This document shows, in pieces, positions 17,536 to 26,951 of a DNA stretch of 64,000 bases; positions within the stretch are counted from its first letter, which is position 1; every line of letters begins with the position of its first letter. Source of the DNA: Paenibacillus sp. PL91 (GTDB lineage: Bacteria > Bacillota > Bacilli > Paenibacillales > Paenibacillaceae); assembly GCF_012935325.2 (NCBI RefSeq), contig NZ_JABBYG020000004.1, positions 310,001-374,000 of the forward strand, written 5' to 3'. The notes under the pieces are model-generated. The model saw only the letters and a program-made list of their open reading frames with translations, searched no databases and was not told where the DNA came from. A program made the translations under genes and the position numbers.

Positions 17536-19197
17536 ATGGTATCTGCATGGTTAGAAACGAAATGCGTCAGCTCGCTCGCTAAAGTGTTTCCGGACGAGGA
17601 GCTTACCTGTAAACCGTTTTCCAGAGCTTCCGTTTTCAAAAACGAAATATTCTCTTTCCAAGTCGCTTATCGCGCGCAGCATGTCACAAGGGCGAAACGA
17701 GACTTGAAGGTCCGAATGGAAAGCGGGCTTGCCCATCAAATATCGATAAAATCGGTTGGGCTGGCTCCGTCCGAATTGCCCTGCTATCCCGACCAAGACG
17801 AGCATATCCTTCGTTCTGCGCCTGGATTATATCCCGACCCGCTATTTCCAATGGATACAAATCGGGGCGTGCATGCTATCCCGCAACAATGGCGTTCGCT
17901 TTGGATAACGGTTGCATTAGACGGCTCCGCCGAAGCGGGCGTCTATCCCATCCGCATAGCGTTTCAAGACGAATCAGATAGCTTATTATCCGAGTCAACC
18001 ATTGAACTGGAGATTATTAACGCGGAATTGCCGAAGCAGAAGCTGCTTCACACAGAATGGTTTCACACCGATTGCTTGGCGACGCATTATAACGTGGAGA
18101 TGTTTGGTGACGCGCATTGGGTTTTGATAGAAAAATATGTGAGCACAGCTGTTCAGCACGGCATGAATATGCTGCTGACGCCGCTGTTCACGCCACCTCT
18201 CGATACGAAAGAAGGGGGAGAGCGGCCAACGGTTCAGCTTATTGACGTGGAGAAGCAAGGGGATCGCTACACTTTCGGATTTGATCAGCTCAAGCAATGG
18301 GTTGAACTGGGCAATCGCTGCGGCGTGCAATACTTTGAGTTCTCGCATCTCTTCACGCAGTGGGGAGCAAAGCATGCGCCTAAGATACTAGCGACAGAAG
18401 ATGGGAAGCTTACCCGTATTTTTGGCTGGGAGACCGATGCTGCCGGTGAAAGCTATAAGGGATTTCTAAGGCAATTTTTGCCCGCGCTAGTCCGCTTTAT
18501 TGAGACGAACAATCTCGAGTCGCGCAGCTATTTCCATATTTCTGATGAGCCTTCAATCGAGCATATTCCTTGGTATACAAGTGCAAGCGAGATCATGAAG
18601 GAGTATTTGGGCAAATTTCCAATGATCGATGCGTTATCCGACTATACGTTTTATGAACAAGGACTGATCTCTAATCCGATACCGGCAAATGATCATATCG
18701 AGCCTTTTTTAGCAAATGGGGTAGAGAATCTATGGACCTATTATTGCTGCGCGCAATACAAGCAAGTATCTAATCGGTTCTTTAGCATGCCATCCGCGAG
18801 AAACAGAATGATTGGCATGCAAATGTACAAATTCAACATAGCAGGTTTTTTGCACTGGGGTTATAATTTCTGGTATTCGCAATATTCGATAGCTCCGATT
18901 GAGCCCTTTGAAACAACGGATGCGGGCTGCGCCTTTCCGTCGGGGGATGCGTTTCTTGTATATCCTGGTTTGGAAGGGCCAATTGAGTCTATCCGGTTAA
19001 AAGTGTTCTACGAGGCGTTGCAGGATATGAGGGCGCTGGAATTGCTGGAAGGGCTGGCCGGGAGAGCGGAGACGCTGAAGCTTTTAGAAGAAGGGCTTGC
19101 CAATGAGATTACGTTTGATGTGTATCCACGAGATTTGGATTGGCTGTTGTCCCGCCGTGAGCGCATAAACCAGACGATCAAATCGTTGATAAAATAA
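17536..19197 (+). CDS. DUF4091-type glycoside-hydrolase-like protein
   Basis: A 553-residue protein. The N-terminal 160 residues look like beta-sandwich (strand-rich, with GVYPIRIAFQ). The central part is a likely TIM barrel, including YFEFSHLFTQWGAKHAPK and RSYFHISDEPSIEHIPW, where the Asp-Glu pair is a candidate catalytic site. The C-terminus is the DUF4091 region (AGFLHWGYNFWYSQYS, AFPSGDAFLVYPG). ATG 17536 has GGGAGG ten bases upstream; the in-frame ATG at 17512 precedes that site. No signal peptide, so it is likely cytoplasmic. The activity is uncharacterised. A terminator separates it from the transporter genes. Confidence 0.85.
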   Translation: MVSAWLETKCVSSLAKVFPDEELTCKPFSRASVFKNEIFSFQVAYRAQHVTRAKRDLKVRMESGLAHQISIKSVGLAPSELPCYPDQDEHILRSAPGLYPDPLFPMDTNRGVHAIPQQWRSLWITVALDGSAEAGVYPIRIAFQDESDSLLSESTIELEIINAELPKQKLLHTEWFHTDCLATHYNVEMFGDAHWVLIEKYVSTAVQHGMNMLLTPLFTPPLDTKEGGERPTVQLIDVEKQGDRYTFGFDQLKQWVELGNRCGVQYFEFSHLFTQWGAKHAPKILATEDGKLTRIFGWETDAAGESYKGFLRQFLPALVRFIETNNLESRSYFHISDEPSIEHIPWYTSASEIMKEYLGKFPMIDALSDYTFYEQGLISNPIPANDHIEPFLANGVENLWTYYCCAQYKQVSNRFFSMPSARNRMIGMQMYKFNIAGFLHWGYNFWYSQYSIAPIEPFETTDAGCAFPSGDAFLVYPGLEGPIESIRLKVFYEALQDMRALELLEGLAGRAETLKLLEEGLANEITFDVYPRDLDWLLSRRERINQTIKSLIK

Positions 19198-19213
19198 AAA
19201 ATAGATTTGCTGC

Positions 19214-19259
19214 ACCATATCCTTGCCGGTAATCGGCACTTGGGTATGGTCTTTTTTTT
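19214..19259 (+). terminator. Intrinsic terminator after the DUF4091 gene
   Basis: ACCATATCC at 19214-19222 pairs with GGGTATGGT at 19242-19250 around an inner GCCG/CGGC stem; eight T residues follow. Confidence 0.88.
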
Positions 19260-19394
19260 ATGATGGTGAGAGGGCAACTTGTTTATTTTAAAGGGTTCTT
19301 AGCTTGCGATGCACAGGTTGTTGCAGGAATGCTTATCTTTGATAATAAAAGAAGATGGTTACGAGCATAGGAAAGAAGGTCGAGTGAATACAAC

Positions 19395-20360
19395 ATGCAT
19401 ACAAAAATGGACATGAACAAAACAGGCGTAAGCGCAAGACTCTTCCAAAAAAAGAGTCATTTCAGAAAAATGGGTGCCCAATATCAACTAATACTCTTAT
19501 CCATTCCTTTTGTTCTCATTCTTATTCTTTTTAATTATGTTCCGCTATGGGGCTGGATCATGGCATTTCAGAACTACTCACCAGCCAAAGGGATAACGGG
19601 CAGCTCATTTGTCGGATTTGAAAATTTCAAGTTTTTATTTGCCGATGATCAATTTTTAAGAGTGCTTCGAAATACGCTTGTGATGAGTATCATGAGCCTG
19701 GTCGCTGGTTTTCTTGGTGCGATAACACTAGCTTTGCTCCTTAATGAGGTGCGGATTTCGATATTTAAACGGACGATTCAAACCTTGACGTATATTCCTC
19801 ATTTTGTGTCGATGGTTGTTATCGCCAATATCGTTCTTACCTTTTTATCTCCGGATGGCGGATTCATCAACAACCTGCTTCTGCAACTGGGGCTGATCAA
19901 AGAGCCAATCTACTTTATGGGAAAAGGTGAATGGTTTTGGGTCATCCATACTTTAGTCGGAGTGTGGAAGGAGATTGGCTGGAGTACAATTATTTATCTC
20001 GCTGTCATTGCCGGATTGAATCAAGAGGTGTATGAAGCGGCGGATGTGGATGGCGCGAACAGGTTCAATAAAATTTGGCATATTACGATCCCAGGCATTA
20101 TGCCGACTGCGGTCATTCTATTGATTCTATCCGTCGGCTCGATTATTAATACCGGCTATGAATCACAATTTCTATTAGGTAATCCGCTCGTTATTGATTA
20201 TTCGGAAGTGTTGGATTTATATGCGCTTAATCTATCGTTTGGCTCACAGCAGTACTCTGCAGGTATCGCGCTAAGCATATTCAAAAGCATTGTCAGTATT
20301 GTCCTTGTAGTCATCGTAAATTATATTGCGCGAAGAACCGGCAAATCCGGTGTGTTCTAA
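19395..20360 (+). CDS. Sugar ABC transporter permease (LplB-like), locus B
   Basis: A 321-residue permease with six predicted membrane helices after a basic N-terminus. The ATPase-docking loop is YEAADVDGAN with FNKIWHITIPGIMP. A moderate ribosome site (GAAAGAAGG) lies about 13 bases before ATG 19395. An in-frame ATG at 19407 is possible. It pairs with the YtcP-like permease that begins 11 bases after its stop. In this locus the two permeases come before the binding protein, the reverse of locus A. Confidence 0.9.
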   Translation: MHTKMDMNKTGVSARLFQKKSHFRKMGAQYQLILLSIPFVLILILFNYVPLWGWIMAFQNYSPAKGITGSSFVGFENFKFLFADDQFLRVLRNTLVMSIMSLVAGFLGAITLALLLNEVRISIFKRTIQTLTYIPHFVSMVVIANIVLTFLSPDGGFINNLLLQLGLIKEPIYFMGKGEWFWVIHTLVGVWKEIGWSTIIYLAVIAGLNQEVYEAADVDGANRFNKIWHITIPGIMPTAVILLILSVGSIINTGYESQFLLGNPLVIDYSEVLDLYALNLSFGSQQYSAGIALSIFKSIVSIVLVVIVNYIARRTGKSGVF

Positions 20361-20371
20361 GGAGGAAAATG

Positions 20372-21256
20372 ATGCGAAAGTCCGTTGGAGATATCTCTTT
20401 TAGTGTTGTGAACTACATGTTCTTAGCCATTCTTGGCCTTGTTACCTTATATCCTTTCTTGAATTTATTTGCCATTTCGTTTAATGATTCTCTAGATTCA
20501 CTGCGCGGCGCGGTCTACGTGTTTCCTAATCAGTTCACGCTCGATAATTATCGAGTGGTCTTCCAAACAGATTCCTTGCTTAATGCTACGATCCTTTCGG
20601 TAACGAGAACGGTGCTGGGCACGTTTTTATCGGTTCTATGTACGGCGATGCTAGCCTACACCTTATCTCGCAGGGAGTATATTTATCGCAAAACGATAAA
20701 CTCTATACTCATCGTGAGCATGTACGTCAACGGGGGAATTATCCCTACGTATCTCTTAATTAAAAATTTAGATATGACGAATACATTTTGGGTGTACATT
20801 ATTCCGGGGCTGATCAGTGTGTTTAACGTGATCATTATGCGAAGCTACTTCGAGCAGCTGCCGGAAGGCTTGATAGAATCGGCCAAAGTAGAAGGCGCAT
20901 CTGATATCAAAATATTGCTTCAGGTCATTCTTCCGATCAGCATGCCTGTGCTGTCAACGATTACCTTGTTTGTTGCTGTTGGCCATTGGAGCTCATGGTT
21001 CGATAATTATTTGTATAACAGCAAAGAAAGCTTAAGCGTGCTCCAATATGAGCTTATGAAAATTCTTATTCAATCAACGAATCAAGTTTCTGGAAATGCG
21101 ACCGGTTATGTGGACAAAAATATTTTAGCCCAAACGACGCCGCAGTCGATAAGAGCCACGTTGACCGTTCTCGTCACGATGCCTATCATTTTGATTTATC
21201 CTTTTCTCCAAAAATATTTTATAAAAGGCATGATGATCGGAGCAATGAAAGAATAG
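20372..21256 (+). CDS. Sugar ABC transporter permease (YtcP-like), locus B
   Basis: A 294-residue permease partner. The ATPase loop is IESAKVEGASD with LQVILPISMP. The C-terminus is FIKGMMIGAMKE. Two adjacent ATGs exist at 20369 and 20372. AGGAGG ends three bases before the first and six before the second, so 20372 is preferred. Six membrane segments are predicted. It forms the channel with the preceding permease; the lipoprotein gene follows after 61 bases. Confidence 0.9.
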   Translation: MRKSVGDISFSVVNYMFLAILGLVTLYPFLNLFAISFNDSLDSLRGAVYVFPNQFTLDNYRVVFQTDSLLNATILSVTRTVLGTFLSVLCTAMLAYTLSRREYIYRKTINSILIVSMYVNGGIIPTYLLIKNLDMTNTFWVYIIPGLISVFNVIIMRSYFEQLPEGLIESAKVEGASDIKILLQVILPISMPVLSTITLFVAVGHWSSWFDNYLYNSKESLSVLQYELMKILIQSTNQVSGNATGYVDKNILAQTTPQSIRATLTVLVTMPIILIYPFLQKYFIKGMMIGAMKE

Positions 21257-21317
21257 CTGATATCAAACAGGATTGACCTGTTAATGATATGATAACGAAT
21301 ATGAGAGGGTGTTCGAA

Positions 21318-22973
21318 TTGAGAAAAATGAAAGCGATTAGCGTAGTGCTTGCTCTTTCCTTGTCTTTGCTTGCAGGCTGCGCATCAGATTCAAAGTCATC
21401 CAATAAAACAAACGCGGAGCCAGGCTCAGATGTAACGCGGGAAAACATCAAAGTAACGATAAGCACAACAGATCCAAAGTTGAAAACGGATACAGCAATA
21501 CAAAAAGCGATTACTGAAAAAACGGGTGTCGAACTGGAATATATGCCTGTCATTGGTGGTGCAGAGCAAGCGCAACAGAAATATGAAATATGGCTAGCGT
21601 CCGAGGATTATCCTGAAATCGTAAACATAGGCGTTGGCAGCATATCGAAATATAGAGATGGCGGAGCGCTTTTGCCGCTTGAAGATCTAATAGAACAGTA
21701 TGGGCCCAATATTAAGAAAAAATTCGGTAAATTTTATGATTTGCTGCGCGACACAGATGGGCATATTTATTCGTTAAGCAACGTGAGTCTATCCGAAGAA
21801 ACGCCTGCCAATGTCCAAGGATCGTTTGTTGTGCAATACGACGTTCTAAAGGAAGCCGGGTATCCGGAAATTAAAACATTGGATCAGCTTTTCGAAGTTC
21901 TGCAAGCGTATGTGGCTAAGCATCCAACTATTGACGGCAAGGAAACGATTGCTTTTTCAGGCGCAGGCGCTGACCTGACCTATAATAATCCCGCGATCAG
22001 CGCAGCGGGATTGCCGGACCATGGACGCTTCTCGATCGATAGCGAAAATAATGTTCATGTCGCTTTTACGGCGGACTATACGAAAAAATATTTTGCCTTT
22101 TTGAACAAGCTGCAAAATGCAGGAATGCTCGATAAGGAGATTTTTAGTCTGAATTATGAGACAGCAAGCACGAAGATTGCACAAGGTCGGATTTTAGCCG
22201 GCTATTTCCCGCAGTGGGTACTATCGGGTCCAGAAAAATCGCTGGCTGCAGCGGGTAATACGAATCGGCAGTTTGCCAAATTCCCTGTTTATTTTGAGGA
22301 AGGCACACAGGATCACTCCAATACGGTGACGCCGTCGAGTTCAGGAAATAACTGGGCCATTACCAAAAATGCCAAACATCCAGAGCGGATTATTCAATAT
22401 ATTGATTACCTATTTACAGATGAAGGCCAGAAATTGATCAGTTGGGGAATCGAAGGGCAGCACTACGATGTTGTAGATGGCAAACGTGTACGGAAGCCGG
22501 AAATCAACCAATTGAGCAAGGCGGACCCGGATTACTTTATTAACGAAGGTTTGGCAAGTCCAAATAGTCAGTTCAGCTTTGGTGATGGAGCGAAACTAGA
22601 CGATGGCGATTACGCGACGCCGCTCACGGCAGAGATGATCGCTGGAAATTATGATGATGCGACGAAAGAGGTTTTAAATACATTCAACAAAACGATATGG
22701 GCTGACTTCCTGCCGAAGCCGGAATATATTCCTGCTTACCTTTGGCAGCTAAATGCCCCTGAGAACTCTACCGCTATTATGAAAAAAATGGAGCAAATTT
22801 GGCAGAAGGAAACGCCAAAAATTATTTTGTCAAAAACCGATGCTGACTTCGAATCCGCATGGAACAGTTATACTCAGCAATTGGAGAAAGCTGGGGAGAA
22901 GAAGCTTGAAGAGATGTGGTCGGAGACTTGGAAGCGATATGTTGAAGTCTACAACAAGGCGACAAGTAAATAA
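21318..22973 (+). CDS. Sugar ABC transporter substrate-binding lipoprotein, locus B
   Basis: A 551-residue extracellular solute-binding protein. The signal is lipoprotein type with lipobox LLAGC and acylated Cys21 when counted from TTG 21318. GAGAGGGTG lies seven bases before this TTG, and the GTG at 21309 falls inside that ribosome site, so TTG is preferred; ATG 21327 would also leave an intact signal. The mature protein has the long LplA-type layout. The glycosidase and two-component genes follow in the same direction, consistent with import of the substrate of that glycosidase. Confidence 0.88.
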   Translation: MRKMKAISVVLALSLSLLAGCASDSKSSNKTNAEPGSDVTRENIKVTISTTDPKLKTDTAIQKAITEKTGVELEYMPVIGGAEQAQQKYEIWLASEDYPEIVNIGVGSISKYRDGGALLPLEDLIEQYGPNIKKKFGKFYDLLRDTDGHIYSLSNVSLSEETPANVQGSFVVQYDVLKEAGYPEIKTLDQLFEVLQAYVAKHPTIDGKETIAFSGAGADLTYNNPAISAAGLPDHGRFSIDSENNVHVAFTADYTKKYFAFLNKLQNAGMLDKEIFSLNYETASTKIAQGRILAGYFPQWVLSGPEKSLAAAGNTNRQFAKFPVYFEEGTQDHSNTVTPSSSGNNWAITKNAKHPERIIQYIDYLFTDEGQKLISWGIEGQHYDVVDGKRVRKPEINQLSKADPDYFINEGLASPNSQFSFGDGAKLDDGDYATPLTAEMIAGNYDDATKEVLNTFNKTIWADFLPKPEYIPAYLWQLNAPENSTAIMKKMEQIWQKETPKIILSKTDADFESAWNSYTQQLEKAGEKKLEEMWSETWKRYVEVYNKATSK

Positions 22974-23003
22974 TCATCCAGATGCGGATGGAGGGACTAT
23001 GCG

Positions 23004-25079
23004 ATGGTATCGAATGATTGGCTTATCACAACAGGGAAGTTCAAAGCAGAGGTGGCCTTCTGTCAAAATGATGCTGAAATCGTGATGACGAATGGGTTAA
23101 TTAAGCGAGCATGGCGGATATCCCCGAATGCTGCAACGGTAGCGTTTGATAATCTAATGACTGCTGAGACATTAATTCGTGGCGTGAAGCCCGAGGCGAT
23201 CTTAGAAATAAACGGAAAGATATTTGAGGTCGGAGGGCTGAAGGGTCAACCTGATTATGCTTACCTGCGCAAGGAATGGCTGGGCGAAATGAAATCCGAT
23301 TCCAACGCCTTTCAATTTCAAGGTTATGCATTCGGGGTAACGGAAGAGAGATTTGCGTGGGGACGCAACAGCTTCTCGGACAAGCAAGCGGCATGGCCGC
23401 CACCGGGGGTGTCACTCCAATTACATTTTGCTCCTCCAAGTGATACGTTAGATGGCATACAACTCACTGTACACTATGAGATGTATGACGGAATTCCCTT
23501 ATTATCCAAATGGTTATCGATTGCGAATAACAGTGGAAGCCGGGTGAAATTAAACGCGTTCAAAAGCGAGATTTTAGCGGTTGTGGAGTGGGAATCACCG
23601 GTTGAAACGCCTGAGCGTTGGGAATATCCGAATCTCTATGTTGAAAGTGACTATGCCTTTCAAGGCATGACCTCTAAGAAATCGAATCGCACAACGAACT
23701 GGGTTGCAGATCCGGATTACACAACCCAAATTAATTACGAGTATTTAACGCCGGCGCTATTAGAGAGCCGCCCACCGATCGGACCAGATGTATGGATTGG
23801 GGCAGGCGAGAGCTTCGAAACCTTTCGGACGTATGAACTGATCCATGACAGTATGGACCGCGAACGAAAGGGGCTTGCGCAGCGGCGGATGTATCGGACG
23901 CTTGCTCCATGGGTTACTGAAAATCCGATTATCATGCATGTGCTTAGCATTGAGCCGGATGTCATTAAGGAAGCTATTGATCAATGCGCCGAGGTAGGTT
24001 TTGAAATGGTTATTTTATCCTTTGGCAGCGGCCTTAATATGGAGGAAGAGGATCAAGACTATATCGCAAAGATCAAGCAGCTGTCGGACTATGCGCATGG
24101 GAAAGGGATAGAAATAGGCGGTTACTCGCTGCTCGCGAGCCGGAGCGTTAGTCCGGAGGATGATATCGTAAATGCCCAGGGGGCTTATTATATCCATTCA
24201 CCGTGTCTGGAGAGTCACTGGGGACAGCAATATTTTAAGAAGGTAAAATCATTTTTAGAGCAAAGCGGGATGGGCGTATTTGAGCATGACGGCTCCTATC
24301 CTGGGGATATATGCGAGTCTAATGATCACCCTGGACATCATGGGAAAGAAGATTCCCAGTGGCGACAATGGAGTAGAATAACCGATTTTTATAAATGGTG
24401 CAGAAGCCAAGGCATTTACTTGAACGTGCCAGATTGGTATTTCCTAAGCGGCTCGAATAAAACGGGAATGGGATACCGGGAAGTGAACTGGTCGCTGCCG
24501 CGAGAGAGGCAAATTGTCATTGGCAGACAAAATATTTATGATGGAACGTGGGAGAAAACCCCAAGCATGGGCTGGATGTTTGTCCCGTTGACGGAATATC
24601 ATGGCGGTGGAGCGGAAGCGACAATGGAGCCGTTAAGCGAGCATCTTCCCGATTATGAAGCCCATTTGATAAACAACTTCAGTGCTGGCGTGCAAGCGAT
24701 TTATCGCGGGTTTCGAATATTCGATTCGGAAGCAACGAAACAAGTGGTTAAGAGCAAGCTTCAATTTTATCAAAAATACCGTGCCATTTTGGAATCCGAT
24801 ATCATCCATGTGCGAAGACCTAGCGGCAGGGATATCGATTGTATTCTTCATGTCAACCATGAGCTTCAAGACAAAGGATTGGCGGTTGTCTATAATCCAC
24901 TGGACCACGCCGTGTCGCAAACATTGAAATTGCCGCTCTATTATGCGGGGTTAACCGAAACCGCAACCGTTCAAGAACAAGAAGGGCCATCTCATGAATA
25001 TGCGCTTGATCGAGGTTTTCATATTGAATTGCATGTGAAAATAGCTCCGAAGTCGGCAACTTGGTTTTTGATTCGTTAA
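23004..25079 (+). CDS. Clan GH-D-like (GH36/GH27-type) glycosidase, unassigned
   Basis: A 691-residue protein whose layout resembles alpha-galactosidase-type enzymes of clan GH-D. An N-terminal beta-supersandwich of about 300 residues is followed by a TIM barrel (ALSIEPDV-type start, then FEMVILSFGSG and KGIEIGGYSLLASRS) and a C-terminal beta region. D429 in GVFEHDGSYPG sits where the nucleophile of this clan is usually found; this is alignment by eye. GGAGGG lies eight bases before the ATG. No signal peptide is present, so it should act on imported sugars. It looks only distantly related to classical GH36, and the substrate is open. Confidence 0.6.
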   Translation: MVSNDWLITTGKFKAEVAFCQNDAEIVMTNGLIKRAWRISPNAATVAFDNLMTAETLIRGVKPEAILEINGKIFEVGGLKGQPDYAYLRKEWLGEMKSDSNAFQFQGYAFGVTEERFAWGRNSFSDKQAAWPPPGVSLQLHFAPPSDTLDGIQLTVHYEMYDGIPLLSKWLSIANNSGSRVKLNAFKSEILAVVEWESPVETPERWEYPNLYVESDYAFQGMTSKKSNRTTNWVADPDYTTQINYEYLTPALLESRPPIGPDVWIGAGESFETFRTYELIHDSMDRERKGLAQRRMYRTLAPWVTENPIIMHVLSIEPDVIKEAIDQCAEVGFEMVILSFGSGLNMEEEDQDYIAKIKQLSDYAHGKGIEIGGYSLLASRSVSPEDDIVNAQGAYYIHSPCLESHWGQQYFKKVKSFLEQSGMGVFEHDGSYPGDICESNDHPGHHGKEDSQWRQWSRITDFYKWCRSQGIYLNVPDWYFLSGSNKTGMGYREVNWSLPRERQIVIGRQNIYDGTWEKTPSMGWMFVPLTEYHGGGAEATMEPLSEHLPDYEAHLINNFSAGVQAIYRGFRIFDSEATKQVVKSKLQFYQKYRAILESDIIHVRRPSGRDIDCILHVNHELQDKGLAVVYNPLDHAVSQTLKLPLYYAGLTETATVQEQEGPSHEYALDRGFHIELHVKIAPKSATWFLIR

Positions 25080-25106
25080 TGATTGAATTAGCAGTATAGT
25101 GAATAG

Positions 25107-25136
25107 CCGAATCTCTCCTGAGAGATTCGGTTATTG
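25107..25136 (+). terminator. Hairpin between glycosidase and sensor kinase genes
   Basis: CCGAATCTCT at 25107-25116 pairs perfectly with AGAGATTCGG at 25121-25130. The following tail (TTATTGC) is poor in T, so it may be a weak terminator or attenuator, or may protect the upstream mRNA. Confidence 0.5.
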
Positions 25137-25161
25137 CATTAGGTATGGAGGATCAGAGCCT

Positions 25162-26931
25162 ATGAAGATCAGAACAAAAATATTTTTTACTACGGCGCTG
25201 GTCGTGATTTTTCTTTTAGGTTCATTGACCTATTTTATGACGCGATTCTCAAGTCATATTTTGATGACAAAAATGGAGCAGGACGTGGGTTTCTCGACAT
25301 CACAGCTTTCGCAAAACATTGATTCGCTGCTTCAGTCTTATGAACAAGTGATCGATTCCCTCTATACAAATTCAGAGCTGCAGAGCAGATTATTAACAAG
25401 GTATGATTCGATTATCGAGGCGCAGGATGTTTATTTTGATTATTATTTGCCTTTTGTCAATTGGGTTCGAGGGTCCAAAAATATATTGAGGCTTATGGTT
25501 TACACCAACAATCCGACTTTTCAATTTGCAGATGTCAAATGGATCGATGAAGAGATTAAACAGTCCGAATGGTTTAAGACAACGCAGCAGCCCGACAAAA
25601 AACTCGTGAAAACGTGGACAAATCTCGGAATTGACCCTTATTATCGCTTTCGGGTCATTCGTCTGACACAGAGGATGAATAATCCGGTTATTCATTCTCA
25701 AGTCTATGTCACGATTGATCTACAGGAGCAGCTGCTGCAAAACCTGATTTCAAAAGAAAACCAGAAGCAGCGGTTTATTATCGGTCTGCCTAATGGGCAA
25801 GTCGTAATGGATAGCTTCTTGAACAACAAAGCTCCGATCCGGATTCAAGATTATGACTTTTATAAACAAATTGAACAAGCGAATGAAGGCAAAGTCGTAT
25901 ATGTGAAAGAAAATAATGAGCGGTATTTGTTAACGGTCAAGAGCCTGGATACCCGTTCCAGCGTACGAGGATTAAAGGCGATTGTGTTAACGCCGACCGG
26001 TGAATTAACATCTAAAGTGAATGAGATGAAACGAATAGCCATAATACTGTTAGTTTCTTCGATCATTATTGCCGTAATTATGATGTATACGATCTCCTCC
26101 AAGCTGACCAAAAGACTGATGCTCTTGGCAGCTAAGATGAGGACGGATAATATTACGCAATCCTACTCGCAAATTGCTTTAACCGGCAACGATGAGATCA
26201 GCCAGCTAGGTCTAATCTATAATCAAATGATTCTTCGCAACAGTTTGCTGATTAAGGAAGTCTATGAATTCGAATTCAATAAGAAGGAACTAGAATTGAA
26301 AGCGAAGGAATCGGAGCTATACGCGCTGCAAACGCAGATTAATCCCCATTATTTATTTAATACGCTAAATGCCATTCGAGGCAATTTATTGAAGAAAGGC
26401 GACAAAGAAAATGCGAATATTATTAAATTACTCGCACAGTCTTTTCGCAATCTGCTAGGTAAAAGCGGCTCTGTCGTTCGATTAGAGGAAGAGATTGGCA
26501 TCGTGGACACGTATTTGCGAATTCAATCTTACCGATTTGGCGGCAGGCTGCAATATCATATTCACATTCCGAAGGAGCATAGCGCCTATCAGCTTCCGCG
26601 GCTGTCTCTCCAAACGCTGGTGGAGAATGCGATCATCCACGCATTGGAGAAAAATGAAGACGATACGCTGATCTATATCGAATCTCAGGTCATAGATAAT
26701 CAACACTATCATATCGTGGTGAGGGATAACGGCTCTGGCATCTCGCCCTTAGCTTTGGAGAAGATACGACAACAATTAAACGATTCCAGCATGGAACATG
26801 AAAGAAATATTGGCTTGCGGAATGTTCACCAACGTTTAACCCAGATGTATGGACCGGAATACGGTTTAACCATTCATAGCGAAGAAGGTAGAGGCACGTG
26901 CGTAACCCTGATGATTCCTTTAAAAACATAA
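25162..26931 (+). CDS. YesM-type sensor histidine kinase
   Basis: A 589-residue membrane sensor kinase. There is one transmembrane helix near residues 8-30, an extracellular sensing region to about residue 290, and a second helix near 293-313. A HAMP-like linker follows, then the His_kinase domain with phospho-acceptor His396 in INPHYLFNTLNAIRGN and a HATPase region (VENAIIHALEKN; DNGSGI). ATG 25162 is preceded by GGAGG; upstream in-frame codons lie inside the hairpin. It should phosphorylate the response regulator encoded 20 bases downstream. The signal is probably an extracellular sugar or the loaded binding protein. Confidence 0.92.
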   Translation: MKIRTKIFFTTALVVIFLLGSLTYFMTRFSSHILMTKMEQDVGFSTSQLSQNIDSLLQSYEQVIDSLYTNSELQSRLLTRYDSIIEAQDVYFDYYLPFVNWVRGSKNILRLMVYTNNPTFQFADVKWIDEEIKQSEWFKTTQQPDKKLVKTWTNLGIDPYYRFRVIRLTQRMNNPVIHSQVYVTIDLQEQLLQNLISKENQKQRFIIGLPNGQVVMDSFLNNKAPIRIQDYDFYKQIEQANEGKVVYVKENNERYLLTVKSLDTRSSVRGLKAIVLTPTGELTSKVNEMKRIAIILLVSSIIIAVIMMYTISSKLTKRLMLLAAKMRTDNITQSYSQIALTGNDEISQLGLIYNQMILRNSLLIKEVYEFEFNKKELELKAKESELYALQTQINPHYLFNTLNAIRGNLLKKGDKENANIIKLLAQSFRNLLGKSGSVVRLEEEIGIVDTYLRIQSYRFGGRLQYHIHIPKEHSAYQLPRLSLQTLVENAIIHALEKNEDDTLIYIESQVIDNQHYHIVVRDNGSGISPLALEKIRQQLNDSSMEHERNIGLRNVHQRLTQMYGPEYGLTIHSEEGRGTCVTLMIPLKT

Positions 26932-26951
26932 ACGGCAAAGGAGGTGCGTCG

